From: Rhizomys pruinosus
Lineage: Eukaryota; Chordata; Mammalia; Rodentia; Spalacidae
Assembly (NCBI GenBank): GCA_009823505.1
Contig: VZQC01013708.1
Span: forward strand, 761,151-825,150
DNA length: 64,000 nt
Direction of reading: 5' to 3'
Shown here: positions 1 to 11,440 of the stretch, piece by piece
How the letters are laid out: every line of letters starts with the position of its first letter
Numbering within the stretch: the first letter of the stretch is position 1
Made by a program: the position numbers and the translations under genes
Notes under the pieces: model-generated
The model's input: the letters and a program-made list of their open reading frames with translations, nothing else
Told to the model about the DNA's origin: nothing
The model's database searches: none

Positions 1-142
1 CTGAGCAATACCTTGCTGTTGAAAGCCTTTTCAGGACCCGCTTAAGTTTTATGCCACCCTCTATCCTCTGACTAAGAATGCTTCAAGATACACATTCCAT
101 GAAGACTGTTCCTTTGTGTGTAGAGATGTCAGAGCACACATG

Positions 143-144
<2 letters not shown>

Positions 145-181
<37 letters not shown>

Positions 182-182
182 A
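145..182. repeat. (CA)n microsatellite
   Basis: Alternating CA run within otherwise unique sequence. The first 378 bases hold no gene that I can support. Confidence 0.9.
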
Positions 183-395
183 CCACGACAGGGAGGAAGG
201 ACAAGGAAACATCCTATCACTCTTTTGACACATAGAAAAAGTTTCATTTTGTTGAACCATCTGGGTATTCGGCTCAGATTGGTCCAGTTTAATGAGTAGA
301 AACAGGGGAATTATAAAGAGAGCACAAACACTAGATACCTCAAATCCTTCCAAGAATTCAGGTTCCAACCAGCAGATAAAAGAGTAACTGTTCTG

Positions 396-531
396 CTGGC
401 TGTGATGGTGAGCGCCTTTAATCCTAGCACTGGGAAGCAGAGGCAGGTGGATCTTTGTGAGTTCAAGGCCAGCCTAGTCTACAGAGTGAGTTCCAGGGAG
501 ACCCTGTCTTGAAAAAGACCGAAAAAAAAAA
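396..531 (+). mobile_element. B1 SINE
   Basis: B1 body with the usual 'gcctttaatcctagcac' and 'ttcaaggccagcct' blocks, ending in an A-rich tail. It is the first of two B1 copies separated by repeats of the same target site (AAAGAGTAACTGTTCTT-like at about 379, 531 and 698). Confidence 0.9.
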
Positions 532-548
532 AAGAGTAACTATTCTTA

Positions 549-697
549 GTCAGGGTGGTGGTGCACATCTTCAATCCCAGCAGGCAGAGCTCTGTGAATT
601 CAAGGCCAGCCTGGTCTACATAGTGACATAGTGAGTTCCAGGTCAGCTGGGGCTATAGGGAGACCCTGTCTCAAAAAGATAAAAAAAAAAAACAACC
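549..697 (+). mobile_element. B1 SINE, internally shortened
   Basis: Second B1. It has lost part of the left half but keeps the 'ttcaaggccagcctggtctacatag' region (described in part here) and a poly(A) tail. It follows a copy of the target site duplicated by the preceding B1. Confidence 0.9.
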
Positions 698-715
698 AAA
701 GAATAACTGTTCTTG

Positions 716-838
716 ACCTCGGTCTGCACTTCCCGGCATTCAAGAGGCCAAGGTGGAAGGATGGCTAGTTCAAGGCTGGCCTGGGCTACATAGCAAGACC
801 CAGTCTCGGAAATAAAATAAAATGTAAAATAAATAAAA
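716..838 (+). mobile_element. Diverged B1-related SINE
   Basis: Weak B1 match with 'ggctggcctgggctacatag' and an A-rich tail of AAATAAAA type. Older and more diverged than its neighbours. Confidence 0.7.
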
Positions 839-1704
839 CCAAACCACTGTCTCCCCTTGCTAGCTAGCAATGTGGCCATATCCTTGATGCTGGAAAGTAA
901 ATAAAGGAGAGCCCAGGCCTGGCCCAGAGCAGACAACCAGACTGTGATTCATAAAGAACTGCTTCTCCCTTAAACACCTCATGTTTCGAGGGGGCGGGAG
1001 ACCCACTGACCTCCCTGAACATACTTTCAGGAGTTACAGCCTTAGAAGGTGCTGCTGTGGTGGTCTTCTTTCCTTTAGTGGTGGGAGTCTAAATGTGTAT
1101 TCTATCCTGGGACTAGGAGTGTCTGAGATGCAGCGTCCGATGTGGGGCTCGTGTACCAGAAATAGCCGTGAGCTTGCTTCCTCTCCGCCTTGACCCTTCT
1201 CAGTTGGGATGGAAAGGTGTCAGTCAGTATGCTGGGCTCCATGGGACTTAATTTAGATGATTGCTACCTGGATTCAGTGAATCGAGGCAGGTGTTTCCCT
1301 GCCCCTCAGCTTCTTTGTGATAAGCACTGTCAGCAGCCCCTGAGGCCTGGTGGTAACCCAGAGTGGGAAAGAGTCTTATTCAACCAGAGGTATGAGCCAG
1401 AGTGGTGCTCGGGGTGCAAGTGAGCCGCCATTAAAGGCAGGAAGAGGTGTCCTTTGCAGGTCACACAGCAAGCCTGTTCATGACAAGCCACTACACTGAG
1501 AGGCACCAGGGCATGGAGGCACCTGACAGTGCTATGTCCTGTCACCTGGGGAGGGCGATCCGTGTAGGCATGTCAGGGTGGAAGCCAACTGATGATTCAA
1601 CTGATGATTCTGGAGTATTCATTCCCTCCCAAGGATGTTCATTGTCCCCAAGAGACAGGAGGGAAATAAGTTGGGTTCATAAATGTCCATCAAAAATGTA
1701 CAAG
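839..1704. other. Unique sequence, no gene recognised
   Basis: About 870 bases free of clear SINEs. Only short open frames occur, with no recognisable domain and no convincing splice context. A small direct repeat (CAACTGATGATT-type) sits near 1588-1610. Confidence 0.6.
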
Positions 1705-1897
1705 TGGGACTGGAGAGATGCTTAGCGAATAAACTGCTTGCTGCATAAGCACAAGGACCTGGGATCTGATTCCCAGCATTCAGACAAAAATGCGGACATG
1801 GTGAGCCACAGCTGCAACCCCAGTGCAGGAGAGGCAGGCACAGAAGGTCTCCCAGAGCGCTCTGGCCAGTCAGTTTTACTAAATCGGTTCAATAGAC
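1705..1897 (+). mobile_element. B4 SINE, 5' and middle parts
   Basis: ID-like head ('ggactggagagatgct', 'ggacctgggatctgattccc') followed by the B1-like middle of a B4. The element is interrupted by a B1 at about 1904-2060, and its 3' tail resumes at about 2086. That tail is the founder of the following minisatellite. Confidence 0.8.
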
Positions 1898-1903
1898 CTT
1901 GAG

Positions 1904-2060
1904 CAGCCCGGGCATGGTGGCACATGCCTTTAATCCCAGCACTCAAGAGGCAGAGGCAAGCGGATCTCTGGGAGTTCCAGGTCAGCCTGGTCTTCATAGT
2001 GAGTTCCAGGCCAGCTGCAGAGAGATCCTGTCTCAAAAAACAGAAAAAAACAAAAAACTG
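1904..2060 (+). mobile_element. B1 SINE nested in B4
   Basis: Full B1 from 'cccgggcatggtggcacatg' to a poly(A) tail, lying between the middle and the 3' tail of a B4. The nesting shows the B4 is older. Confidence 0.9.
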
Positions 2061-2085
2061 ATTGAAAAACTATGTTTGAAACAAA

Positions 2086-4030
2086 TAAGAAAAGAGACCA
2101 CCAAACTGGGGAGAAACTGAGGACAGCCAGCACTGACTTCTGGCCTCCACATGCATGCCACACACACGCACACACACCAAAGTGGGGAGAAACTGAGGAC
2201 AGCCAGCATGACTTCCAGCCTCCACATGCATGCGCCACACACACACACACCAAAGTGGGGAGAAACTGAGGACAGCCAGCATGACTTCCGGCCTCCACAT
2301 GCATCACACACACACACACACACACCAAAGTGGGGAGAAACTGAGGACAGCCAGCATGACTTCCGGCCTCCACATGCATCTCACACACACACACACACAC
2401 ACACACCAAAGTGGGGAATAACTGAGGACAGACAGCATGACTTCCGGCCTCAACAGGCAGTGCACAACACACACACACACACACACACACCAATGGGAGA
2501 AACGGAGGACAGCCCAGCATATTCCGGCCTCCACAGCAGCATCACAACACACACACACACAACCACAAACAAAGATGGGGAGAAAACGAGGACAGCTGCA
2601 TGGACTTCCGGCCCCCACATCAGACCCACACACACACACAACACAAACACACACACAAAGTGGGGAGAAACTGAGACAGCCAGAATGACTTTTCCGGCCA
2701 TCCACATATGCACGAACACCACACACACACACCAATGTGGGAGAAACTGAGACACCCGAGCATGACTGTCCGCTGCCACATGCATCACAGCACACCACGC
2801 ACACACACGCAACAAGTGGGGGAGAAACAGTGAGACACCAGCATGACTTCCGGCCTCCACATGCATGCCAACACACACACACACACACACACACAACACC
2901 AATAGTGGGGAAAACTGAGACACCACATGATCTCCGGCCTCCACATGCATGCCACACACACACAACACCACACAACACACCAGAAGTGGGGAAAACTGAG
3001 GACAGCTCAGCATGACTTCCGCCTCCACATGCATCACACACACACACACACGCACATCCAGCACACACAAAAGTGGGGAGAAACTGAGGACAGCCAGCAT
3101 GACTTCAGGCCTCCACATGCATCACACACACACACACACACACCAAAGTGGGGAATAACTGAGGAAGACAGCATGACTTCCGGCCTCCACATGCAATCCC
3201 CACACACCACACACACACACACACACAAACCAAAGTTTGGAGAAACGGGAGGACGCCAGCATACTTCCGGCCTCCACATGCATCCACACACATCCACACG
3301 ACACACCACAAGTTGGGGAAACTAACGGAAGGCCCGGCATGAACTTCCGGCCTCCACTGCATGCCACACACACACACACACAGCAACACAACAAAGTGGG
3401 GAGAGAAACTGAGGACAAGCCAGCATGCTTCCGCCCCACATGCATCAACACACAACACGCACACACACGCACAAGTGGGGAGAAACTGAGGACAGCCAGC
3501 ATGACTTCCGGCCTCCACATGCATGCCACACAACACACACACACACACACACACACCAAAGTGGGGAGAAACTGAGGACAGCCAGCAGACTTCCGGCCTC
3601 CCAGCACATAGCAACACCAACACCCAATGGGAGAAAACTGAGACACCAATACTGGAATCATGCACAACAACAATCACGCACACGCACACCAAACAAAGTG
3701 GGGAGAAACTGAGGACAGCCAGCATGACTTCCGCCTCCCACATGCATGACAACACAAACACACACGCCACGCACAGACACCAAAGTGGGGAGAAACTGAG
3801 GACAGCCAGCATGACTTCCGGCCTCCACATGCATGCCACACACACACACACACACACACGCACACACACACACCCACCAAAGTGGGGAGAAACTGAGGAC
3901 AGCCAGCATGACTTCCGGCCTCCACATGCATGCCACACACACGCACACACACACACGCACACACACACACCCACCAAAGTGGGGAGAAACTGAGGACAGC
4001 CAGCATGACTTCCGGCCTCCACATGCATGC

Positions 4031-4063
<33 letters not shown>

Positions 4064-4139
4064 ATGCACACGCACACACAAACCAAAGTGGGGAGAAACT
4101 GAGGACAGCCTGCATTGACTTCCGGCCTCCACATGCATG

Positions 4140-4182
<43 letters not shown>

Positions 4183-4251
4183 TGCACACACACACCAAAG
4201 TGGGGAGAAACTGAGGACAGCCAGCATTGACTTCTGGCCTCCATATGCATG

Positions 4252-4300
<49 letters not shown>

Positions 4301-4312
4301 TGCACACCTGAA
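2086..4312 (+). repeat. Minisatellite made of a B4 SINE 3' tail plus (CA)n
   Basis: About 25 head-to-tail copies of a unit of roughly 75-110 bp. Each has a conserved block ('gtggggagaaactgaggaca', 'gacttccggcctccacatgc') followed by a variable (CA)n run. The block matches the 3' end of B4 ('...gacctctggcctccacatgc' then CA), and the first copy is the tail of the B4 starting at 1705. Copies at the two ends are nearly identical. Copies at about 2440-3780 carry many single-base gaps and insertions. The long open frames here, on both strands, come from HTHTHT- or VCVCVC-type translations and are not genes. Confidence 0.95.
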
Positions 4313-4413
4313 AGTGATACATATCAGCATGGCTGAGCTCAGCTTCTACACGGTTATGTATCAAGGTGAGAGGTAGGTAGGTGTCTGTGAATGAGTCTGG
4401 CATAATGTAGTGT

Positions 4414-4561
4414 CTTTTTTTTTTTTTTGTATTTTTTGAGACAGGGTCTTCCTTTAGTCCTGGCTGGCTCTGTAGACCAGGCCGGCCTTGAACTCACAGA
4501 AATCCGCCTGCTTCTGCCTCTTGAGTGCTGGGATTGAAGGTGTGTGCCACCATGCCCGGCT
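4414..4561 (-). mobile_element. B1 SINE
   Basis: Antisense B1 beginning with poly(T) and 'gagacagggtcttcc', ending 'ccaccatgcccggctt'. It is flanked by a short target-site duplication (tgtagtgtct / tgtagtgcct). Confidence 0.9.
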
Positions 4562-4744
4562 TGTAGTGCCTATCACAGCAATGGGAATAATACTTTGGAT
4601 GCCTCCAGAAGTTAGAGGGTCTGGGGTCCAGGAGGTGGGCACCGCAGCTCTGAGTCCCAAGCAGGACAGCCAGGAGAATGATGGCAGGAATGTCCGGAAG
4701 GGGAAGGGCGAGGGCGGGGAGTTTGAGACCAGGAAGAGTGTCTG

Positions 4745-4796
4745 AGGAGAGAATTCAGTGGGTAGAGTACTTGCCGTGTGAGCTTGTGGATCTGTC
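4745..4796 (+). mobile_element. B4 SINE head, split
   Basis: ID-like start ('attcagtgggtagagtactt'). The rest of the B4 resumes at 5201 after a MER-type insertion. Confidence 0.6.
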
Positions 4797-5200
4797 CTCA
4801 CTTGCGTTCCATTGCTGTGATACATTCTGACAGTAGCGTCTTAGGGAGGACAGGGTTTATTGCATCTTACACGTGGCAGTCCATCATTGAGGGACGCTTG
4901 GTCAGGAACTCAAGGCAGGGACCTGGAGGCGGGAGCTGAACGGAGACCGTACAAGAATGCTGCTTCCTGGCTTGCTTCCTTTGACTTGTTCAGCTACCTT
5001 TCTTATACGGCTCAGGGCCCTCTATCCAGGCCTGGCAAAGGCCACAGTGGGCTGGACCCTCCTGTTTCCATCAGTGATCAAGACAATTCCCCGTAGTCAC
5101 GGCCACAGGTCAATATGATCTAGAAATTCCCTTAATTGGGACTCTCTTTTCCCAGGTGACTCTTGGTTAGGTCAAGTTCACAATGAAAACGAACCAGGAC
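4797..5200 (+). mobile_element. Rodent MER-type interspersed repeat
   Basis: Begins with 'ccattgctgtgatacattct', then 'gacagggtttattgc', 'aggaactcaaggcagggacc', and ends near 'ggttaggtcaagttcac'. Other members of what look like one or more related families lie at 9330, 10722, 15065 (reverse), 26600 (reverse), 27612 (reverse), 29830 and 54096. I cannot assign a library name with certainty. A short non-autonomous element seems likely. Confidence 0.65.
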
Positions 5201-5430
5201 AGGACCTGAGTTCAGATCCCAGCTCCCCCATAGAGGCCCGGCGCAGTGGTACAGGTCTGTTGCTCCCGTGTAGGAGCACTAGAGACAGGTGGATCCTGGG
5301 GCCTCTCTGGCCAGCCGGACTAGCAGAAGTGGCAAGTTCCAAGTCCAGTGAGACACCCTGTCTCTAAAATTGGAGACAAACATAGGAAGATACTTGATGT
5401 TGGCTTCTGCATGGATAGGTGCATATACAC
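5201..5430 (+). mobile_element. B4 SINE body and tail
   Basis: Continues the B4 head at 4745: 'gacctgagttcagatcccag', 'tccagtgagacaccctgtct', then the TGGCTTCTGCATG tail leading into CA/TG repeats. Confidence 0.75.
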
Positions 5431-5632
5431 ACACAATACATGCATGCATGCATGCATACACATAACACACATGCATAATACATGCACACACAATACATAC
5501 ACGCATACATGCATACGTACATAATACACACATACATAATACATATGTACACACATGCATAATGCATACACAACACACATGCATGTATTTGTGCACACAT
5601 AATACATACATGCATATATACATACACACAGA
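5405..5632. repeat. Degenerate CA/TGCA low-complexity tract
   Basis: Alternating purine-pyrimidine sequence with CATG, CATA and ACACA steps, continuing from the B4 tail. Confidence 0.85.
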
Positions 5633-5699
5633 AGCAAGAGGTTTCACTTCACCTTAAGTGAACTATTAATATTAGTGCTTAATTCAGAGTATCACCCAA

Positions 5700-5980
5700 A
5701 TATGTGCGCGCGCGTGTGTGCGCACACATATATAGAGGTTGGAGGATTCCTTTGCGTATCAGTCCTCATCCTCTGTTTTGTTCCAGGCAGGATCTGCTAT
5801 CTGCTAGTGTAGGCCAGGCTAGCTGGCCCATGAGCTTCTGGGGATGCTTCTGTCTCCAGCCCTCGTCCTGATGCAGGAACACTGGTATTACATGCTACTA
5901 TTGTGTGTAGCTTTATGGAGGTTGTGGGGAGCTGAACTCAGATCCTCACACTTGTGTGGCAAGTGCTTAACCTCCAGCCC
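5700..5980 (-). mobile_element. Antisense B4 SINE with (CG/TG)n tail
   Basis: Starts with a purine-pyrimidine tract (5703-5733, GCGCGCGTGTGTGCGCACAC type, prone to the Z form), then 'ggttggaggattcc'. It ends with the antisense head 'gctgaactcagatcctcaca' and 'cctccagccct'. Confidence 0.65.
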
Positions 5981-6573
5981 TAATAGAATTTTTTCTGGGG
6001 TCCCTAGACTCTGTCCCCTACAAATACTATAGATCTCCTAGGCCCAAGTGACTTAAAAGTCCAAGATCCTGTGCTTTCTTCTTCCTCTGTTCTCATGAGG
6101 CCAAAGTTGTCATGGAGACCTTGAAGGCATGGACGTTTAACCATGGCCCATTAGAACAGGAAATGCGCTTTGCTGATGAAGGCTTGCTGGGAGTTTCCAG
6201 GAATGAACCAAACAGTCAGTCACCACTGTTGCTTGGGAAAAGAACAAAGATGAGGTGCCAAGACTTGTAGATGAGAAAAGACAGTCTGCAGGGAGAATGG
6301 AAGCCCTCCCTTACCTGGGCTTCTTCTAAGAAACAGAACATGCTGGGAGCTGGCTGGGAGGGTGGGGACTGTGATTTGCCAACTTGGGGAGACTGGTGTT
6401 ACATAAATGTAAATATCCTATGAAGAGTCAGGGGCTGCCTGACCCAAGGAGACTGGTGTTATGTAAATATCTTATGAAGCGTCTCAGGGCTGCCTGACCC
6501 AAGGCTTTCTGGGTTCTTTCCTCAGCTCACTAGCTCACTGCTTTTCTTTCCTTAACAACCCATCTCTATTTCT

Positions 6574-6738
6574 TTTCTTTTGGGGGGGGGTTCTTTTTGA
6601 GACAGGGTTTGTTTCCCTGTAGCCCCAGCTGGCCTTGTAGTTCAGGCTGGCCTTGAATTCACAGAGATCCGCCTGCCTCTGCCTCTGTCTCTGCCTCCTG
6701 AGTGCTGGGACTAAAGGTGCGCACCACGACGCCCAGCT
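6574..6738 (-). mobile_element. B1 SINE (first of a pair)
   Basis: Antisense B1 with poly(T)/G run, 'gagacagggtttg', 'gccttgaattcacagagatc'. Flanked by copies of the site CCATCTCTATTTCT at 6560 and 6739. Confidence 0.9.
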
Positions 6739-6741
6739 CCA

Positions 6742-6781
<40 letters not shown>

Positions 6782-6785
6782 AGGG
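6739..6785. repeat. (CT)n microsatellite
   Basis: CT run between two B1 copies. It probably grew from the second target-site copy and the tail of the next B1. Confidence 0.9.
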
Positions 6786-6932
6786 GGGAGTCTTTTGAGA
6801 CAGGGTCTTCCTTTAGTCCCAGCTGGCCTGGAGCTTGCTATGTAGACCAGGCTGGCCTTGAACTCACAGAGATCAGCCTGCCTCTGCTTCCTGAGTGCTG
6901 GGATTAAAGGCGTGCGCCACCACACCCGGCTT
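6786..6932 (-). mobile_element. B1 SINE (second of a pair)
   Basis: Antisense B1 ending 'gccaccacacccggctt', followed by a third copy of the target site, CCATATCTATTTCT, at 6933. Confidence 0.9.
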
Positions 6933-7676
6933 CCATATCTATTTCTAACCATGCGTTCCTGGTGCAGTCCTTTTCCCTGGGACTCAGGAGCCTGGAATCA
7001 GGTGCCTGTGAGCCCAGCCTCACAGCTCCACACTCCAAAGCAGACTTTCCCTGTGCTCTGAGATTTACACTATTTCCCTGGTCTCCATGTCTAACTTAAA
7101 AGGCATAATTTTTTTCTTCATCTCTCCTCCTCCCAGCAACTTCTGGGACTTTTGGCTTGCTTGCCTTGTTATTTTTTTTCTCTCAAACTTTAATAAAATT
7201 GTCCTTGAGTCTACTTCCGACTCCATCTTCAAATTCTTTTATTAATGGGACTAAACCAAAAGGTTTCCTGGATAACAATATTATGTTTGGCTTAGTTATA
7301 GACTAACATCCCTCCTTCCTTCCATTGCTTAGTTACATCTGCGTCTGCCCAAAGGATGTTAGCTTTAAAAGATTTATTGCTGATGTTGAAGATGGAGGTG
7401 CAGGGCAGATACCTTGGTTCCTGTAAGTCTCGAAGGGAAACTTACCTTTGTGCATCATCCAAAGACACAGACCAGAAGTCAAGAGGAAAACACACGAAGC
7501 AGGTGTTTAACTACAAACAGACATTGATAAATGTGCTGGTTCAACCGTGGGCTGAGCGAATGACTGCGCACAGTTAACTCTCGCACTCTTGTTCTCCTCC
7601 ACCCCTTGCTTCCACCGACGTTCTGGCTTCTATTTTATGATCTGTTTTAGTAAGCTCATCAAAGATTTAAATATCT

Positions 7677-7900
7677 GGGGCTGGAGATGCAGCTCAATTG
7701 ACAGAGTGCTGCTAGCTTAGCATGCTTGAAGCCCCGGGGTCAGTCCCTAGCACTACATAAACCAGGCATGGTGGAGGACATGTGGAATCCCAGCCCTGAC
7801 ATAGTGGAGGCAAAGGTTCAAGGTCAGCCTGGACTACATAGTGAGTTTGAGGCTAGTCTGACCTATGTGAGACTCTGTCATAAAACAAACAAAATGAAAC
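7677..7900 (+). mobile_element. ID/B1 composite SINE
   Basis: ID-like left part ('ggggctggagatgcagctca', 'gccccggggtcagtcc') joined to a B1-like right part ('aaccaggcatggtgg', 'gcctggactacatagtgag'). Confidence 0.8.
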
Positions 7901-7973
7901 CTTCCTAAATTAGCATTATGTACTGTGAACTTTCTTCTCATAGCCTAATATGTAAAGGAAGAGGTGAGAGGAG

Positions 7974-7977
<4 letters not shown>

Positions 7978-8033
<56 letters not shown>
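7978..8033. repeat. (GA)n microsatellite
   Basis: About 56 bases of uninterrupted GA. Confidence 0.95.
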
Positions 8034-8035
<2 letters not shown>

Positions 8036-9329
8036 GACTTCTTCACTAGCTCAGCACCTCTCCCTCTTGGGTCTCTCTGCTACAGATTTCCTTCTCTGGG
8101 TGTTGACTTGAATGGTGTCCCCATGGGAAGAGGTCCAAGTCTCTAAAAACTTGACTTTCTGTGCAGGAGGATGTTTGTATATACAAAGCAGAGAAGGGGT
8201 GGTCATGAAGAGTAGGGAGGGGCCCAACATACTGTGATTCTGTCTTATGAATAGAGAAGAGACCTAGGCAGGGACACGGGTGACATGGAAGGCCAAAATG
8301 CTGCAGCTCCTAGCTACAGAGGGCTAGCATCACTGGAAGAGGTAGGAGGGGTGATGGGTATAGGTTTCTGAAGCAGGCGGCTCTGGTGACCCCTTGATCT
8401 CAGCTCCCTGCCTTTAGATCTATGGGACAATCAATTTCTGTCATTCAGAGCTGCATACCTTATGGTACCTTTGTTATTGGCACCCTGGGAAAGTGCACAC
8501 AGGGTACCACTGGGCTTTGAAATCAGATCTGCACCTGAACCACGGTACAAGGACTCCCGACGTGAGTTGCCGTAACCTTCTCACCGAGCCTCATTCCTTC
8601 CGTGAAATTGAAGTGGCCCGTGAAAGGTGAATGAATAATACGCTCACCATGCAGGGTGGTTACAAGGATGAAATGAAATAGGGTGTGTATATCTTCAGGA
8701 ATGCTTGTACTAGGGGAAGAGACCTCATGGGATTCCACGGAAACAGGACTTTGGTGTGGGAACAGTGGGCTGGCTCGCAGCACATGGGGGTACACAGGCA
8801 GCTTACCTGAGCCCTGGTCAGCACCACCCCCACCTCGCTGTTTCCACACCGAGCAAGAGCTCCTGCCTGGTTCCCTCCAGCCTCACTCCAGCCGCCCCCC
8901 ATTTTCTCCTTTCAAAGAGTCACAGCTGAGGCAACCAGAAAGGACCCAGTCTGAAGGATGCTGGGGCAGGGGAAGGCCTGCTTGGAGCCAGGAGCATCTC
9001 CCATTGCCTAGGGCACAGGGTGTTCATCCACATGTCAAGAAGAGGGGGCATTGGATGTAAAATCACAACACAATTTACAAAGTCACTTGGAGAACCTAAC
9101 AAGCCGAGCAGCGCTGTGATGTCACATCCTGGTGGGGACAGTCCTGCTCAGTATCCTCATTTCTGCACAGTGCCTTTCTATCTAAGCTTGGGTCACATCC
9201 TGTCCAGGCTTCACATTCTTATTCAAATCTCTAATCAGGTCATGTCCATATATTCCTGTTCTCTAACTCTTGTGACTTTTAGTTGTTTACATGCATTGTT
9301 TGGTTTGGGTTTTGAAGTTTTGGTTTTTT
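8034..9329. other. Unique sequence, no gene recognised
   Basis: About 1.3 kb without SINEs. The open frames on both strands (up to 125 codons near 8683-9060) show no recognisable domain and overlap each other. Confidence 0.6.
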
Positions 9330-9725
9330 TCCTTACATTAGTTATTTTTCTCATCATTTTGACCAACACACCTGACATGGACAACTTACTTAAGGGTCTC
9401 TTTTGGCTTGTGGTTTCAGAGGTGTTAGCCCATCACGGTGGAGAGGACGGGGTGGTGCAGTTCACATCATGCCTGCTAGGAAGGGGCCCGAGCAAGATAC
9501 CATCTGAGAGGATCTCTTTCCTTTAACTGGTCTCTACCAGCATCACCACCTTGAAGTAGAGCCATCCCTTTATGAAACCCTTCATGAATCCCTTGATCAT
9601 GGCAGAACCCTCAGGTTCTAACTGATCCAACAAAGGCCCTCACAGACACACCTGGAGGTATATTTTAGGAGTCTCCCAGGTAGTCATCAATTCAAAGAGG
9701 CTGATAATCAGGATCGACTACCACG
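9330..9725 (+). mobile_element. Rodent MER-type interspersed repeat
   Basis: Diverged copy of the family seen at 54096: 'gaccaacacacctgacatgg', 'gtggtttcagaggtgttagc', 'ccctcacagacacacctgga', with an end resembling 'ggtagtcatcaattc'. Confidence 0.6.
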
Positions 9726-10721
9726 GTCCTCAGTTGTCTTCTGTCCTTGGTCTGGGTGCCAAGTGCTTGAGCATTAGAAGCATGGCTTACTGGGCTGTTT
9801 AGCACTTCATTTGTTTTTCTTCTCAAAAGACAGAGAATGTTCTAGAAGCAGGTTGAGGGAGGTGTGGGCAGAGAAGGTATCCAGGCCCCTCAGAGTACTC
9901 AAAACCAGGGATGGAATGCCACAAGTTTTCCAGTCTTCAGTCCTACCATTAGGTTAGTTTCCTAGGTTTTCAAAAAATAACATTTTAATATCAAAACAAA
10001 ATATCCTATGGGATAAAATGTAAACTTTGCTGTCAACTTTTAAAAGATGAAATATAAGTTTTCAAAGAACTGTCTCACTTTCCTCCAGGGCTATGTAGCC
10101 ACATCTTGTGGGTCTTAGAGCTCCTGAGTGGCAGGTGGAAGATCACTGAAGTACATTTCATCTTACAAGCAGGGCCCTGCTGATACGGGGTTCACTGGAA
10201 GCAAGATTCAGGCAGAGGTGAGGTAAAGGTCAGGCTAGGGGGAGGGGGAGGAGGGTATCAGTGCAGACCTTCACACCAGGAAGATTGACTGTAGATCTGA
10301 GATCTTGGGCTGGGAGTGCAGATCCCTGAAAGGCTGGGAGAGGGGACAAAGAAGGACGGGGTAAAGGGGCACTGAAAGGGATAGGTTATAGTTTCAGAAA
10401 TATAGGAGGAAACCCTCAGTTCCCTCAGTGATATATCTGCTAAGACAGACACACTTCAGAACCTTAGTGCATAGGCATAGAAAGAGCTAGAAATGTTCTA
10501 GCCCAGGTTTTTCAATTTAAAGTGAGGAAAATGGAAACTCCAAGTATTTAAGTAACTTGAAGAAGAGCTCATACCTAATTAGTGCTGGCTGGAGTTGTGG
10601 TTTTTGACATTAATGAGATTATTGGGATTACATAATAAAGTTGTAAAATGTCTGTCAGCATGACGGTGGAGCCAGAACCTCTATAACTGCTGAAAGGAAC
10701 ATAGCTGGTTTAAAGAGAATT
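9726..10721. other. Mostly unique sequence with a possible MIR fragment
   Basis: No gene recognised. The stretch near 10497-10600 (GTGAGGAAAATGGAAACTCC, TAAGTAACTTGAAGAAGAG) resembles an old MIR SINE, but divergence is high. Confidence 0.45.
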
Positions 10722-11095
10722 TATTAATTACTTTTCTCATTGTTGTGATGGAATACCTGACAGAAAACGTAAAGGAGGAAGGATTTATTTGGCTCATGAT
10801 CTGAGGGGACACGGTCCATTATGCTGGGGAAAGTCTCACAGCAGACAGCTCGTTGGTGGGCGCCTGGAGCTGCTTGCTCACATCTCAGTGGATCACGTAG
10901 CAGAGGGATGGGGGGCTGGAAGCAGGGCTGGAGTATCACCCTGAAGGTCTGCCTCCCAGCAATCCACTTCTTCCAGCAAGGCCCCACCTCCCAAAGTTTC
11001 TACATCCTCCCCAAACAGTGCCACCAGCTGGGGCCAGGTGTCCATACCCCCGAGCCTGTTGAGGACACCTAACACTCAAACCAGAACAGGGACAA
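10722..11095 (+). mobile_element. Rodent MER-type interspersed repeat
   Basis: 'ttgttgtgatggaatacctg', 'ggatttatttggctcatgat', 'aggccccacctcccaaagtt', ending 'cactcaaaccagaacagg'. Same family as the copy split by a B1 at 29830. Confidence 0.7.
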
Positions 11096-11104
11096 ATATT
11101 AAAA

Positions 11105-11325
11105 CCATAGCAAGGGGTCAGGGAGAAGGTTTAGTGCTTGCCTTATACACGAGGCCCTGAGTTCAGATCCTCAGTACTCACGTAAAAGGCAGGTGTGACA
11201 GTGCCTAACTGTAATCCCAGGACTCAGGATGGAGACAGCTGGGTCCTTGTTGCTTATGGAGAGATAGTGTAGTCACATCAGCCAGCCTTTGGTCCCAGTG
11301 AGAGACCCTGCTCTAAAAGAAAAAT
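11105..11325 (+). mobile_element. B4 SINE
   Basis: ID-like head ('tttagtgcttgcctta', 'gaggccctgagttcagatcc') and B1-like middle, ending 'cccagtgagagaccctgctc'. Confidence 0.75.
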
Positions 11326-11329
11326 GGAG

Positions 11330-11440
11330 AGATTGCTCACTGGCTGCTCTTGAAGAGGACCTGGGTTCAATTCCCACCACCTACATGACAGCTAACAACG
11401 GTAACTCCAGTTTCGGGGGGTGGGGTCGGGGGGGTGGATC
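11330..11440 (+). mobile_element. Old B2 SINE, left part
   Basis: 'ggctgctcttgaagaggacc', 'gttcaattcccaccacctac', 'ggtaactccagtttc'. The right part (CCCTCTTCTGACC..., GGCATTGCATGACATGGGTG) lies at about 11780-11850, so the element is split by a 340-bp insertion. Confidence 0.75.

Larger units (their letters stand above)
6230..7262 (+). mobile_element. Possible solo LTR with duplicated upstream segment
   Basis: An LTR-like arrangement: a tandem duplication of about 57 bp at 6387-6503, a later 'tttaataaaattgtccttga' resembling an LTR polyadenylation region (about 7188), and no internal viral genes. It is interrupted by two B1 elements. The ends were not fixed. No coding potential is visible, and the call rests on architecture only. 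Confidence 0.35.

Noticed and set aside
3105..4403. 432-codon minus-strand frame and other VCVCV/HTHTH frames
   Set aside because: They are products of (CA)n/(GT)n and the B4-tail array, open in several frames on both strands.
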